Shown piece by piece: positions 19,501 to 26,875 of a stretch of DNA of 34,293 nucleotides. This DNA is from Chrysochromulina tobinii (Eukaryota; Haptophyta; Prymnesiales; Chrysochromulinaceae): positions 1 to 34,293 of the forward strand of contig JWZX01003121.1 of the NCBI GenBank assembly GCA_001275005.1. Reading direction: 5' to 3'. The position numbers and the translations under genes were made by a program. Every line of letters starts with the position of its first letter. Position 1 is the first letter of the stretch. The notes beneath the pieces were generated by a model. It did not search any database. It was not told the DNA's origin and was given only the letters and a program-made list of their open reading frames with translations.

Positions 19501-21069
19501 TCAGTCAAAGATCTCGCACCCGAGATTCTCGCATGCATCTGTAGGCTCGATGCCAAGCACCGCTTCTAGGAAGCCAGATGAGACGCGCTCGACCCACGCT
19601 GGCCCACCGGTCGGGTCGGAAGGCTCGCACCAGCCGAGATGGCCGCCGTCGGCGGTGATTGCCATGAGCAGATTTGGGTTGGCACGCGCGTTGTCCAGAG
19701 CACGGCGCAGCGACACCCCGGGCACGATGGGGTCGTCATATGCGTTGAGCAGTAGTAGGGGACTCTCGATCAGGGCGAGACGCTGGTCGCTCGAGGCGGC
19801 AGCATAGTAGGCATCGACGCTCTCGTACCCGTACTGGCGGCGTGTCAGCGCCTCGTCGAGCTCCCGAATGGAGAGGGCCGTGCGCGCCAGCTGATCATCG
19901 GCTACAAAGCTACCACCTGACTTCTCCGCGCCAGTCGGGTCCAGCAGCCCAGGCCGGCCCAACCCCGACCAGTACGGCACGGGCACGGGGGTGTCCGTGA
20001 CGGCGTCGACAAACTGAGGGCGCGCTGCAGCCCACAGCCTCTGCAACGACTTACCCAGGTTGCGGTCGTATACAGCGGAATGGAAGCGGCGGCGGAGGTT
20101 TGCGCTATTCGCGGGCATGTTGAGAGGGCACGCGCACGCGACGCCAGCGTCGATGCGCGCCGTTCCGTCGTGCTCGTTCGCATGCGTGGTGGCTTGCTCG
20201 GCGAGAACATTATTCAGGATGGTGCCGCTGTTCGACCAGCCGATCACTGCGAGGCGCGCGTCGCCGACGCCAGCGAGCCTGGTGCGCCGCAGATGACTCA
20301 CTGCAAGCCGCAGATCGTCGTTCGCTCCACGGAATGCGGAGAAGAGGCGTGGCGACGTCACCGGCGAGCCTCCACAACCGCGCATGTTGACGACCGCCAC
20401 TTGCCAACCGCGTTCCGCGGCAGTGGCTGCCATGGAGCGCACGTACGTGTCTTGTGAGCCACCGCCCAGCCCTGAGGCGAGCAAGAGCATGGGGCGCGTG
20501 GCGTTGAGGTCGGGCGCCGCATCGACGAAATGCGTGTCGCCGCCTTCCTCGGCTGCACCAGGCAGCAAGCCGCCGCTACCGGTGAAGATGGAGCCGTCGC
20601 GCTGCATCTTTCGACGGATGCCCGCCAGCAAATCGATGGCTAGGGTGCCACCATCAGGAGTAGGAACGAGCAGACGGTGGTACCGGACTGCCCTTGTAAT
20701 CCGAGTCTTAGCCGCGAAGATGGTGTGCACGTGCCCGTTGCGCAAGAAGAGCGGGCTTCGGTACCAGTCTTCCCAGCGGGCTAGCTCAGGCACACGATTC
20801 AGCACACGCTCCATGAGAGGATCGCCAGGATCTGCGTGCACACCCTCAAGGGTTTGGCCATCACTTCGGCGGCAAGCATCTGTTCTGGGAAAGTTCGCAT
20901 CGAGTTGCTTCAGTGTCCCGAATGAACGTGCCGCTAGGCGAATTTCAGGTGTCACGACTCGCTGCAGCTGCACGGCCAGCGGCGCGTACAGCAAGGGCGT
21001 CAGAAGCATCACGAGGGTTCCGTGCTCGCACCTTCGCGGCAATTTTTTAATTGCACAGCCGGCCCACAT
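19501..21069 (-). CDS. Alpha/beta hydrolase, EMB8/YheT type (522 aa)
   Basis: The frame is intronless and ends in TGA at 19501. It follows the EMB8/YheT (abhydrolase 1/3-like) pattern: LLLASGLGGGSQDTYVRSM (oxyanion loop), AVVNMRGCGGSP, and the nucleophile elbow IGWSNSG with Ser near residue 277. The acid is in LLLNAYDDPIVP (about 443) and the His in DGGHLGW (about 473), giving a full triad. A typical lead-in is also present: SPLFLRNGHVHTIFAAK. The family hydrolyses acyl esters or lipids; plant EMB8-like members are plastid or membrane esterases. Two starts are possible: ATG 21069, or ATG 21009, which opens a hydrophobic leader (MLLTPLLYAPLAVQLQ) that fits a signal anchor. The latter leaves a more normal 125-bp gap to the divergent gene. 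Substrate is unknown. Confidence 0.85.
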   Translation of the reverse strand: MWAGCAIKKLPRRCEHGTLVMLLTPLLYAPLAVQLQRVVTPEIRLAARSFGTLKQLDANFPRTDACRRSDGQTLEGVHADPGDPLMERVLNRVPELARWEDWYRSPLFLRNGHVHTIFAAKTRITRAVRYHRLLVPTPDGGTLAIDLLAGIRRKMQRDGSIFTGSGGLLPGAAEEGGDTHFVDAAPDLNATRPMLLLASGLGGGSQDTYVRSMAATAAERGWQVAVVNMRGCGGSPVTSPRLFSAFRGANDDLRLAVSHLRRTRLAGVGDARLAVIGWSNSGTILNNVLAEQATTHANEHDGTARIDAGVACACPLNMPANSANLRRRFHSAVYDRNLGKSLQRLWAAARPQFVDAVTDTPVPVPYWSGLGRPGLLDPTGAEKSGGSFVADDQLARTALSIRELDEALTRRQYGYESVDAYYAAASSDQRLALIESPLLLLNAYDDPIVPGVSLRRALDNARANPNLLMAITADGGHLGWCEPSDPTGGPAWVERVSSGFLEAVLGIEPTDACENLGCEIFD

Positions 21070-21134
21070 AAAACCGTCATCGTCTGTCCCGTGACGGATC
21101 TCGGCGCTGTGAACTGTTCACGATTGCGAGGGAA
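21070..21134. promoter_or_regulatory. Very short divergent promoter region
   Basis: The start codons of the hydrolase (minus) and the coiled-coil protein (plus) are 65 bp apart, or 125 bp if the hydrolase begins at 21009. Both promoters and leaders must fit in this space, so co-regulation is likely. I see no TATA box. Confidence 0.4.
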
Positions 21135-22052
21135 ATGCCTCAGGCCGCGTTGCTGTCCTCCGACGACGAGGAGGAGGAGGACCGCACGCGCGCGGCGCAG
21201 CCACCACTTCGGCTGGTGCGTGCTGACCTGGATCGGGCGCTCCCTGAGAAGCCTCCCGCGTCGGTGGTGCGGCGGCCAGGTGCTGCACTCTCGCTGGAAG
21301 AGCTCCAGGTCCGTGCCCGCGTCATCGACCGCCGCGCGCAGGAGCTCAATCGGGCATCCAAGATCGTCGCCGCCAAGGAGCTCCCTCCACCGAGCGACGC
21401 TGCAACCGAGGCCGACGAAACCGAGAGCCTCGCTGCTGAGCCAGAGCGCTGGCCAGAGGTCGACCTCGGACTATCCGAACACGTTGCCAACCTCAAGCGG
21501 CTGGCATCTACGGACGCACCGGGCGGCACCGATGCATCGACCATTGAGCTCGCGCTCGAGGATGCCGTGTGCTCGGTGAGCGCTTGCGACGCACAGCAGC
21601 GTGAGGCACTGCATACCAGCGTCGAGTCGCTGAAGCAGCACTTCCAACGGCGCCTTGAGGCGCTCGAAGCGGATTTCGTGCGCCGCGCACAGGACCTGAG
21701 CGATGCCCTCGCCAGGGCCGTGACGGAGCGCAAGCGCGCATCCGAGGCAGTTGTCGCCGCCCACGCTGAGGAGTGTGCGGATCGCCTTGCGACGATGACG
21801 CAGCACGGCGAGGTGCTCTCACGGTTGCCACCGACGCCGGCGCCGGGGACAGAGGTGGACGACCACGAGGACGACGCACTCATGTCCGTATCGGCGGATG
21901 TCGACGCCATCCTCGGCCGCAACCGGCCAATGGCATCAGGGCCTGGCCCACGAGCACGGCTCGATGAGCTCATCGCCGCGGCACGGCGCCGGCCGTCGGC
22001 GCACCTGCGTTTCGTGACGCCGATGCACAAGGCCGCGTTTCTCGATGACTGA
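21135..22052 (+). CDS. Acidic coiled-coil protein of unknown function (305 aa)
   Basis: ATG at 21135 to TGA at 22050-22052, intronless. The N terminus is acidic (SSDDEEEEDRT). A helical segment, LSLEELQVRARVIDRRAQELNRASKIVAAKEL, is near residues 52-85, and a long amphipathic coiled coil at about 145-220 (heptads in QQREALHTSVESLKQHFQRR and the stretch after it). The C-terminal 40 residues (ARLDELIAAARRRPSAHLRFVTP) are basic. No signal peptide, membrane span or enzyme motif. Codon use is strongly GC3-biased like its neighbours, which supports a real gene. It could be a centrosomal, basal-body or kinetochore-type structural protein, but nothing in it proves that. It shares its promoter region with the hydrolase. 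Confidence 0.72.
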   Translation: MPQAALLSSDDEEEEDRTRAAQPPLRLVRADLDRALPEKPPASVVRRPGAALSLEELQVRARVIDRRAQELNRASKIVAAKELPPPSDAATEADETESLAAEPERWPEVDLGLSEHVANLKRLASTDAPGGTDASTIELALEDAVCSVSACDAQQREALHTSVESLKQHFQRRLEALEADFVRRAQDLSDALARAVTERKRASEAVVAAHAEECADRLATMTQHGEVLSRLPPTPAPGTEVDDHEDDALMSVSADVDAILGRNRPMASGPGPRARLDELIAAARRRPSAHLRFVTPMHKAAFLDD

Positions 22053-22344
22053 AGACTCGACACGTCCGAGTGCCGCGCTGCTGCCCATGTGTGCGTTACT
22101 TTCCGTGCGTCATAGTCGATAGTGTAAGCATTCATAAATGAATACATGTGGTCTCATGTGCGCGTGCGAGGTGCGTTGCGTGTTGCACTGTTGTTACTTC
22201 ACGTGTGCGCGATTTCGTTCGTACGTGTTGGCGTGTTCTGAAATGAACATGCATTCTGAAGATCGGTGTCCTCAGACTCAATGTGAAACATCCGTTGGAC
22301 GGTACGCCGGTCAGTGACTTGCGTGTCGAATACTTGCTGTGAGT

Positions 22345-23037
22345 ATGGCTGTGATAATAGGGGGTCCGGGGGTCCCCGAGCTAATGGTAACCGCATCCGT
22401 ATGTACGCCGGTCCGGTGTCTTGGGTGTCGAATTATAAACATTGGCTGTGAAACAATGGCCGACATCGTCAAAGTCCCTCGCATGGAGCGCGCGACGAGC
22501 CTACCAGCAATCAAGAGCGCGATGGAATACGTCGATCTGTCAAGGCCATGGAAACGAGCCGTGCCTCCAAGTCCGCGGAAGCGATCACAAGGAGTGGACC
22601 TCTGTCGGCAGCCTCCGACCACACCGCTGTACGTACCGAGGGCCAACACAAAATCGACGACGAGGCTACCACCGACGGGAAAGGCGACTCAAACATTGCC
22701 TCCGCACTACGGTGGGGGGCCTCGCGCCACCTCAATCTTGATGATGCAGTGGAACCCGACGGCAGGGTGGGATCAGCATATGCCGCCTTCCTCACACAGG
22801 GAGTATGTCAGCTGGCTCATGGGCACGCATGACGTGCCTTTCACGAATTCAGCGCTGTCTCGAATCCGTGACGGCGTATTGCCCAGCGTGGCTAGGGTTC
22901 ATTGGGGCGATCGTGGAGAATTCCTCATGGGCAGAGCCCAGAGCAAATTCGGAATCCCTTCAAGCAGCGCGATGACGTCCTCAGCGTTTTCGATGAGGTC
23001 TTCGATGGCAGAGCAGGAGGAGAAAGGGGATCACTGA
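22345..23037 (+). CDS. Weak hypothetical frame (231 aa), possibly a decayed element
   Basis: A continuous frame from ATG 22345 to TGA 23035-23037. The product has no recognised domain. Its interior is Pro/Thr/Arg-rich, and residues near 140-175 (SHREYVSWLMGTHDVPF) look ordinary. Codon use is flatter than in neighbouring genes, and a second plus-strand frame (from 22548, ASKSAEAITRSGPL and on) looks at least as protein-like. That overlap suggests either a degraded coding sequence with frame breaks or chance. The 5' end overlaps a repeat also found near 32.6 kb. Confidence 0.22.
   Translation: MAVIIGGPGVPELMVTASVCTPVRCLGCRIINIGCETMADIVKVPRMERATSLPAIKSAMEYVDLSRPWKRAVPPSPRKRSQGVDLCRQPPTTPLYVPRANTKSTTRLPPTGKATQTLPPHYGGGPRATSILMMQWNPTAGWDQHMPPSSHREYVSWLMGTHDVPFTNSALSRIRDGVLPSVARVHWGDRGEFLMGRAQSKFGIPSSSAMTSSAFSMRSSMAEQEEKGDH
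22427..22453 (+). repeat. Dispersed repeat, copy 1
   Basis: The words cgaatt-taaacattggctgtgaa here reappear nearly exactly at 32582-32604 (one mismatch in about 23 bases). A weaker echo, cgaatacttgctgtgag, sits at about 22327-22343. Confidence 0.7.
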
Positions 23038-23272
23038 GAGGCGGTGGGCGTGGAGGACATAGACAGGTCCTGCCAGCGTGTCAAAGCATCCGTGACGAAC
23101 GGACCACAAAGAGGGGATCCCTTGATGCATGATGGGCAATTGGGATCGGGGGGCGTGCGCGTAAGCGTCAAAACAATCAACAAATACACATTGAAGAACG
23201 CCGGGATTCGGACGCGACGTATCGAGTCTTGTTAACGCCGAGAAGGCAAGCAGGACGTGCAGAGTGCAGTGC

Positions 23273-23764
23273 CTATGCAGTGTCCAGTGATGCATCGACC
23301 ATTACGAGGCACGGCAATGACGGCATCAACCGACGGAGGCTGCCACCGTACGGGCCGTAGTGCGTAGATAGCGGCCAGCCCCGCCGGCCCGCAGCCACGG
23401 TCCGAGCCAACCCATCCGTCGTCGATACGCCGACCGGTCCGTTCTGGTAGGGATAATACACATCATACACAGCGTTCATACTATCGTGTGTGAGGGTTGT
23501 TTGCGGTTCCGACGAGGCTGTCCCCGTATAGACACCGGGGGAGCCGAGAGAGGCCTGACCGGTCCTGGGCCTCCCCGTGACCCCGACCGAGGGGCCGAGG
23601 TGTTTAGATTTCGACGGCTGGCTCACCTCCGTTAAACCTCCGGCAATGATCACCTGGGAATTATGCGACAGCTGGAGCCGCGCCGAGCACGTGGCGTTCG
23701 AGGCGATCGACACGTGCATCATGCTCACGTGTAAGGTGATTTTTGTCTTTTTACCGGTAAAAAG
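23273..23764 (-). CDS. Weak hypothetical frame on the minus strand (partial; 5' end unclear)
   Basis: The frame is open from upstream of 23764 down to 23273. From about 23764 it reads like an ordinary protein, with mixed hydrophobic and polar residues (HVSIASNATCSARLQLSHNS; SMNAVYDVYYPYQNGP), and lacks the Arg/Ala/Pro monotony typical of GC-rich shadow frames. Above 23764 it becomes Arg/Ser-rich and runs antisense to the ankyrin gene. No family is recognised. It could be an orphan gene or part of a mobile element, since palindromes and a direct repeat lie in the same DNA. Confidence 0.22.
   Translation of the reverse strand, partial: LFTGKKTKITLHVSMMHVSIASNATCSARLQLSHNSQVIIAGGLTEVSQPSKSKHLGPSVGVTGRPRTGQASLGSPGVYTGTASSEPQTTLTHDSMNAVYDVYYPYQNGPVGVSTTDGLARTVAAGRRGWPLSTHYGPYGGSLRRLMPSLPCLVMVDASLDTA
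23529..23546 (+). repeat. Direct repeat, copy 1 (agacaccgggggagccg)
   Basis: This stretch recurs at about 23763-23780 with one extra g. Both copies lie next to ccggt-containing palindromes. Confidence 0.6.
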
Positions 23765-23796
23765 ACACCGGGGGGAGCCGGGACTTTTTACCGGTA
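23710..23796. repeat. Palindrome cluster upstream of the ankyrin gene
   Basis: It contains an inverted repeat acacgtg...cacgtgt (23710-23732, 9-base loop), a 22-bp perfect palindrome gtctttttaccggtaaaaagac (23745-23766), and a second copy of its half, ctttttaccggta (23784-23796). Another cacgtg-type core follows near 23808. Such dense dyad symmetry can be a set of factor-binding sites (cacgtg is the E-box/G-box core) or the end of a small inverted-repeat transposon. Confidence 0.75.
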
Positions 23797-23931
23797 GCGA
23801 CGCTTTGCACGTGAGAGACCGTGTGAGAGGAGGGCGCCGACCACTGGAACGTGAGCGCCGCCGCGCGCGCTGAACAACGCGGCTGGGGAGGGGGCTCGCC
23901 GCACTTGTTGCACGTCGCGAGGGTAGTTTCG

Positions 23932-24712
23932 ATGACCTCGAAGAAAAAGGAGAATGAGCTGCGCAAGGCGGCATTGGATGGCGATTTGGAAACCATTCGT
24001 TCTTGTGTGGCCTCGGGTGTCAACGTTGACGCTCCTCATGCCAAGGTGTGTGCGCCCGCGTCCGGTGATGAGCCTCGGCTGCTGCTCATCTTTGGTGGAC
24101 TCCGCGTGCTCCAGGATGGGCAAACCGCCCTCATGTACGCGTCAGCCAACGGCCATGTCGAAGTGATTAAGTTCCTCCTAGCGTCGGGAGCCAAGATAGA
24201 GGCGACAGACAATGTGAGTAGAGCGACTGCACGTCTGGCGAGTGCCCTGCCGTACGCACGTATTGCTCACGTACGCCCGCTCGTGTGCTCGGTCTGCACA
24301 GTTCGTCTTCACGGCTCTCATGATCGCGAGCACTCAGGGCGAGCTCGACTCAATCGAGGTGCTCCTCGCGGCTGGGGCCAATCTGGATGCCAAGGACAAG
24401 TTTGGCAAAACGGCCCTGGACAAGGCGCGCCAGTGTGGCCATGCCGATGCGGTCAAGCTGCTCGAGAGCGGTCCCTCGGTGGCTGGGTCCAGCTCGAAGA
24501 GCGAGGGAAAGCGCCCAGCACCAGAGGCTGACGACGACGACGACGACGACGAGGATGGCGAGGATGACGACGACGAGGAGGAAGCACCGACCAAGAAGGT
24601 CAAGACTGGGCCGCTCAAGCAGGGCTGGCGCGAGATCATCGACGACGAAGGCGACTCGTACTATTGGAATGATGCGACGGGCGAGTCGACATGGGAAGCT
24701 CCCCTCGCGTGA
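23932..24712 (+). CDS. Ankyrin-repeat/WW-domain protein (three exons, 207 aa)
   Basis: Exons are 23932-24045, 24115-24213 and 24302-24712, all joined in phase 0. Exon 1 opens MTSKKKENELRKAALDGDLE and begins the first ankyrin repeat. Exon 2 encodes exactly 33 residues, one repeat (DGQTALMYASANGHVEVIKF and on). Exon 3 continues with TALMIASTQGELDSIEVLLAAGANLDAKD and TALDKARQCGHADAVKLLE. Then come an acidic Asp/Glu run (about residues 150-170), a KKVK patch and a C-terminal WW domain: GWREIIDDEGDSYYWNDATG, ending STWEAP. WW domains bind Pro-rich ligands; ankyrin repeats bind protein partners. The acidic and basic patches suggest a nuclear adaptor, perhaps linked to transcription or splicing. Donors are AAG|GTGTGT and AAT|GTGAGT; acceptors are CCAG and CACAG. 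Confidence 0.85.
24046..24114 (+). other. 69-bp in-frame intron of the ankyrin/WW gene
   Basis: GTGTGT...CTCCAG; length divisible by three and no stop, so retention would insert 23 residues between two ankyrin repeats without breaking the protein. Exclusion gives the standard repeat register and is preferred. Confidence 0.75.
24214..24301 (+). other. 88-bp intron of the ankyrin/WW gene
   Basis: GTGAGT...GTCTGCACAG. Splicing links EATDN to FVFTALMIAS and restores the ankyrin spacing; the length is not a multiple of three, so retention would shift the frame. Confidence 0.85.
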
Positions 24713-25163
24713 CCGGCAAGAGCTCTATGAGTCTCCGTTCGGGATGACGCAAACTGCCCTTTGGCTTTGCGACGTGTAGCAACTGCACTTTGAGAGCGCG
24801 CGTGAAGCTGCCGTTGCGGCAGCGCCGGTATTTTGGAGGTTATTATTGGGAGTCCGAGCACCGAGGGGGATTCGTGCGACGTTGTACGAAGCTGCTCTAG
24901 CGGGTCCGTTTAGGGTTCGACGGGGGAGGGGGGGGATGAGAACTCACGTGAGCCAAGAGCGGCATGTGTGTGCGTGTCTGCGTGTCATTGCGCCGTATTG
25001 GGCTTTTTTTGCGAATCGGGTCAGGCGAAACGCTGTTCGACGCGCATTCAACAAAGGGAACGGCTCTGGCTGTTCTTGAAGAAGATAAGGCCCTCACGGC
25101 GCTCTCGTGCTAAACGAGCGTGAGTGCTAGAACCCGGTGAGGTGCGTCCTGGTCGCGGCGACA
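24713..25163. other. Intergenic between two plus-strand genes
   Basis: A 450-base gap with a G-run (about 24921-24935) and one isolated tttaggg word (24909-24915). No gene, tRNA or extended repeat seen. Confidence 0.45.
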
Positions 25164-25703
25164 ATGTCGACCCCTGGCGCGGGCTTGCAAAAGGAGGGCA
25201 AGAAGGGTAAGAAGGGTAAGGCGGCAAAGGTACCTCCGCGCCAGCTCTACTACGGTCCCGAGGAGATGGACACGCGTGGTGCGGTACCAATTCTGCGTAT
25301 CACGCGCCGCGCACGCACGGGGAATGACACAACCGAGCAAGGCTTCTCGGGCTGGTCGCAAGCACCTAAGCATCGGTCAGCACCCGTTTTCACCGCGCCG
25401 TCGCACCGTGCAGCGCCCATCCTAGACGCCATCAGCCTCGTTGACCTGACTGACATTCAGGTCAACATACCGCCAGTGCAGAGCGCAACAAACCGAGAGG
25501 AGGGATTCCGAGAACACTGGGCATTCCGGCCAGCGCCGACGTACATCCCATATAAAGAGGCGGCCAAAGATATGCGGCCATACATCGAAAGGATGCTCGC
25601 ATCTATCATGGATCGGCAGCAGCGCGAGCGTGAAGCGGCAGAGGAAGCGGCCAGGCTAGCAAAGCTCGCAGCGAAGGGAAAGAAGAAGGCCAAAACGGCA
25701 TAG
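25164..25703 (+). CDS. Small basic protein of unknown function (179 aa)
   Basis: ATG at 25164 (acaATGT) to TAG 25701-25703, intronless; the frame extends upstream to 25137 but without an ATG. The N terminus is Lys/Gly-rich (KEGKKGKKGKAAK). The middle is ordered-looking: RQLYYGPEEMDTRGAVPILR, then FSGWSQAPKHRSAPVF, then LVDLTDIQVNIPPVQSATN. It continues into HWAFRPAPTYIPYKEAAKDM and a C-terminal charged helix (MDRQQREREAAEEAARLAKL) ending KGKKKAKTA. There is no signal peptide, membrane span or catalytic motif. The pattern of short Pro-containing motifs plus a terminal charged helix is seen in small axonemal (microtubule-associated) proteins, but I cannot name a family. Codon use matches neighbouring genes, so the gene itself is credible. 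Confidence 0.75.
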   Translation: MSTPGAGLQKEGKKGKKGKAAKVPPRQLYYGPEEMDTRGAVPILRITRRARTGNDTTEQGFSGWSQAPKHRSAPVFTAPSHRAAPILDAISLVDLTDIQVNIPPVQSATNREEGFREHWAFRPAPTYIPYKEAAKDMRPYIERMLASIMDRQQREREAAEEAARLAKLAAKGKKKAKTA

Positions 25704-26019
25704 CAGAGTAGCAGAGCTCACGTGATTTGAGATGATGAGTATGATGATTGATGACGATCTCGTGACCGAAGAGTATAAAGTAAGTACGTAAACACGTTGC
25801 CAACAATGAGGGTAACCGGTGTATTCTTCAAGAGGCTCATCCGCTCATGATTTCAAAGCAAATCGTCTTCAGTACTTAACCTTGAGTACGGCGGCCCGGC
25901 CGCGGCGGCGGACGGACCGACATCTCAGTCATGACGAAACCGCCACAGACCGGGGTGGCCGGGCGGCCCAGCTGCGGCCTGCGCCGCGACCCGCGTTCAT
26001 ACACGCCCATGTGGCTGGC
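25704..26019. other. Convergent intergenic region
   Basis: About 315 bases between two converging stop codons. A gatgatgagtatgatgattgatga low-complexity run lies at about 25732-25753. No gene or RNA seen. Confidence 0.45.
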
Positions 26020-26688
26020 TCAGGATGGGTCTGGGTCTATACATGTAGACGGCGGCGGTGGCAGTCGTGTGCATGGCACGATTTCGCCGTCGCTCCTAAG
26101 CTCACACCAAAAGTCCTCACAGTTAGCCAGCTTGGGTAGGCTGGTCATTGTGCTGAAGAAGGCCGAGTGTCCAACGAGGCAGAGGCAGCTCTCGGGACGT
26201 AAGAGCAACCATTCCTTGAACTCGAGGACTCTCGCGGCAACCTCTTGCTCGGCGTTCTTGAAGGAACGTGGCGGCCAGAATTCGTCTGGTAGCTCGTCGA
26301 AGCCCTGCCACTGCGCAATGTGCGGATGCTTGGCCAAAAGCCCAGCCTTGGGAGTTCCAACATCAGACGGGAAGATCGTGCGTTCGCACATCAAGTGGCA
26401 GAGCCGCTTCGGCGTCGGGTGAGTGCTAAAGATCTCGGTGGCAGTTTGGATTGTGCGGGTGAGCGGCGAGACGACGATGAGCTCGAAAGGCATCGCACTC
26501 ATCGGCTCCTCGAGCGCCTGTGCCTGGCGTTTGCCTTTGCCCGTCAGTGGGGCGTCGCGCTTCAAGAGCGATGGTAAGAAGGCCAACGCCAGCGGATTTC
26601 GTCGTGGATTGTGTTCGCCCTGCCCGTGCCGGATGAGACAGAGGAGCTTTCTCTTGGGTGGGGCGCAGAGGCAGGAAGGCTCGGCCAT
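26020..26688 (-). CDS. Histidine phosphatase (phosphoglycerate mutase-like) family protein (222 aa)
   Basis: ATG at 26688, TGA at 26020, intronless. The family signature LIRHGQGEHN has the phospho-accepting His near residue 21. It is followed by LTGKGKRQAQAL (the LT..G..QA motif), VVSPLTRTIQTA (second active-site Arg) and near residue 171 LVGHSAFF, supplying the second catalytic His. This is the eukaryotic branch of small phosphatases of the histidine phosphatase superfamily (plant and fungal PGAM-like proteins) and is unlikely to be a glycolytic mutase. Substrate cannot be told from sequence. No targeting signal; probably cytosolic. It diverges from the RRP9 gene across 187 bp. Confidence 0.9.
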   Translation of the reverse strand: MAEPSCLCAPPKRKLLCLIRHGQGEHNPRRNPLALAFLPSLLKRDAPLTGKGKRQAQALEEPMSAMPFELIVVSPLTRTIQTATEIFSTHPTPKRLCHLMCERTIFPSDVGTPKAGLLAKHPHIAQWQGFDELPDEFWPPRSFKNAEQEVAARVLEFKEWLLLRPESCLCLVGHSAFFSTMTSLPKLANCEDFWCELRSDGEIVPCTRLPPPPSTCIDPDPS

Positions 26689-26875
26689 CTTGAGCGCTTT
26701 TGCAATTCACGCGATTGCGTTGACGCACGCGTACATGTAAAATGAACGGCGGAACGGCGTTCGAAATTGATTGTCGTGCGTGTGTGCAGGTCTCGTGTGT
26801 GTGGCGAACTCGTCCGCATGTTTAGCAACTTACGAAAACGAGCACGAGTGCACGGCGACGTCGCAACCCAGAGCA
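26689..26875. promoter_or_regulatory. Divergent promoter region between histidine phosphatase and RRP9
   Basis: Start codons at 26688 (minus) and 26876 (plus) are 187 bp apart. A short tandem word, gaacggcggaacggcgttcgaa, lies at about 26743-26764. No TATA box is clear. Confidence 0.4.

Larger units (their letters stand above)
22053..23931. other. 1.9-kb repeat- and palindrome-rich gap
   Basis: The gap is less GC-biased than the genes. It contains a dispersed repeat copy (22427-22453), two weak open frames (22345-23037 plus, 23273-23764 minus) and a palindrome cluster (23529-23796). It may be a degraded mobile element or a pair of lineage-specific genes; no transposase, reverse transcriptase or integrase motif is visible. 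Confidence 0.5.

Noticed and set aside
24909-24915. Telomere-like tttaggg word
   Set aside because: Single isolated copy, not an array.
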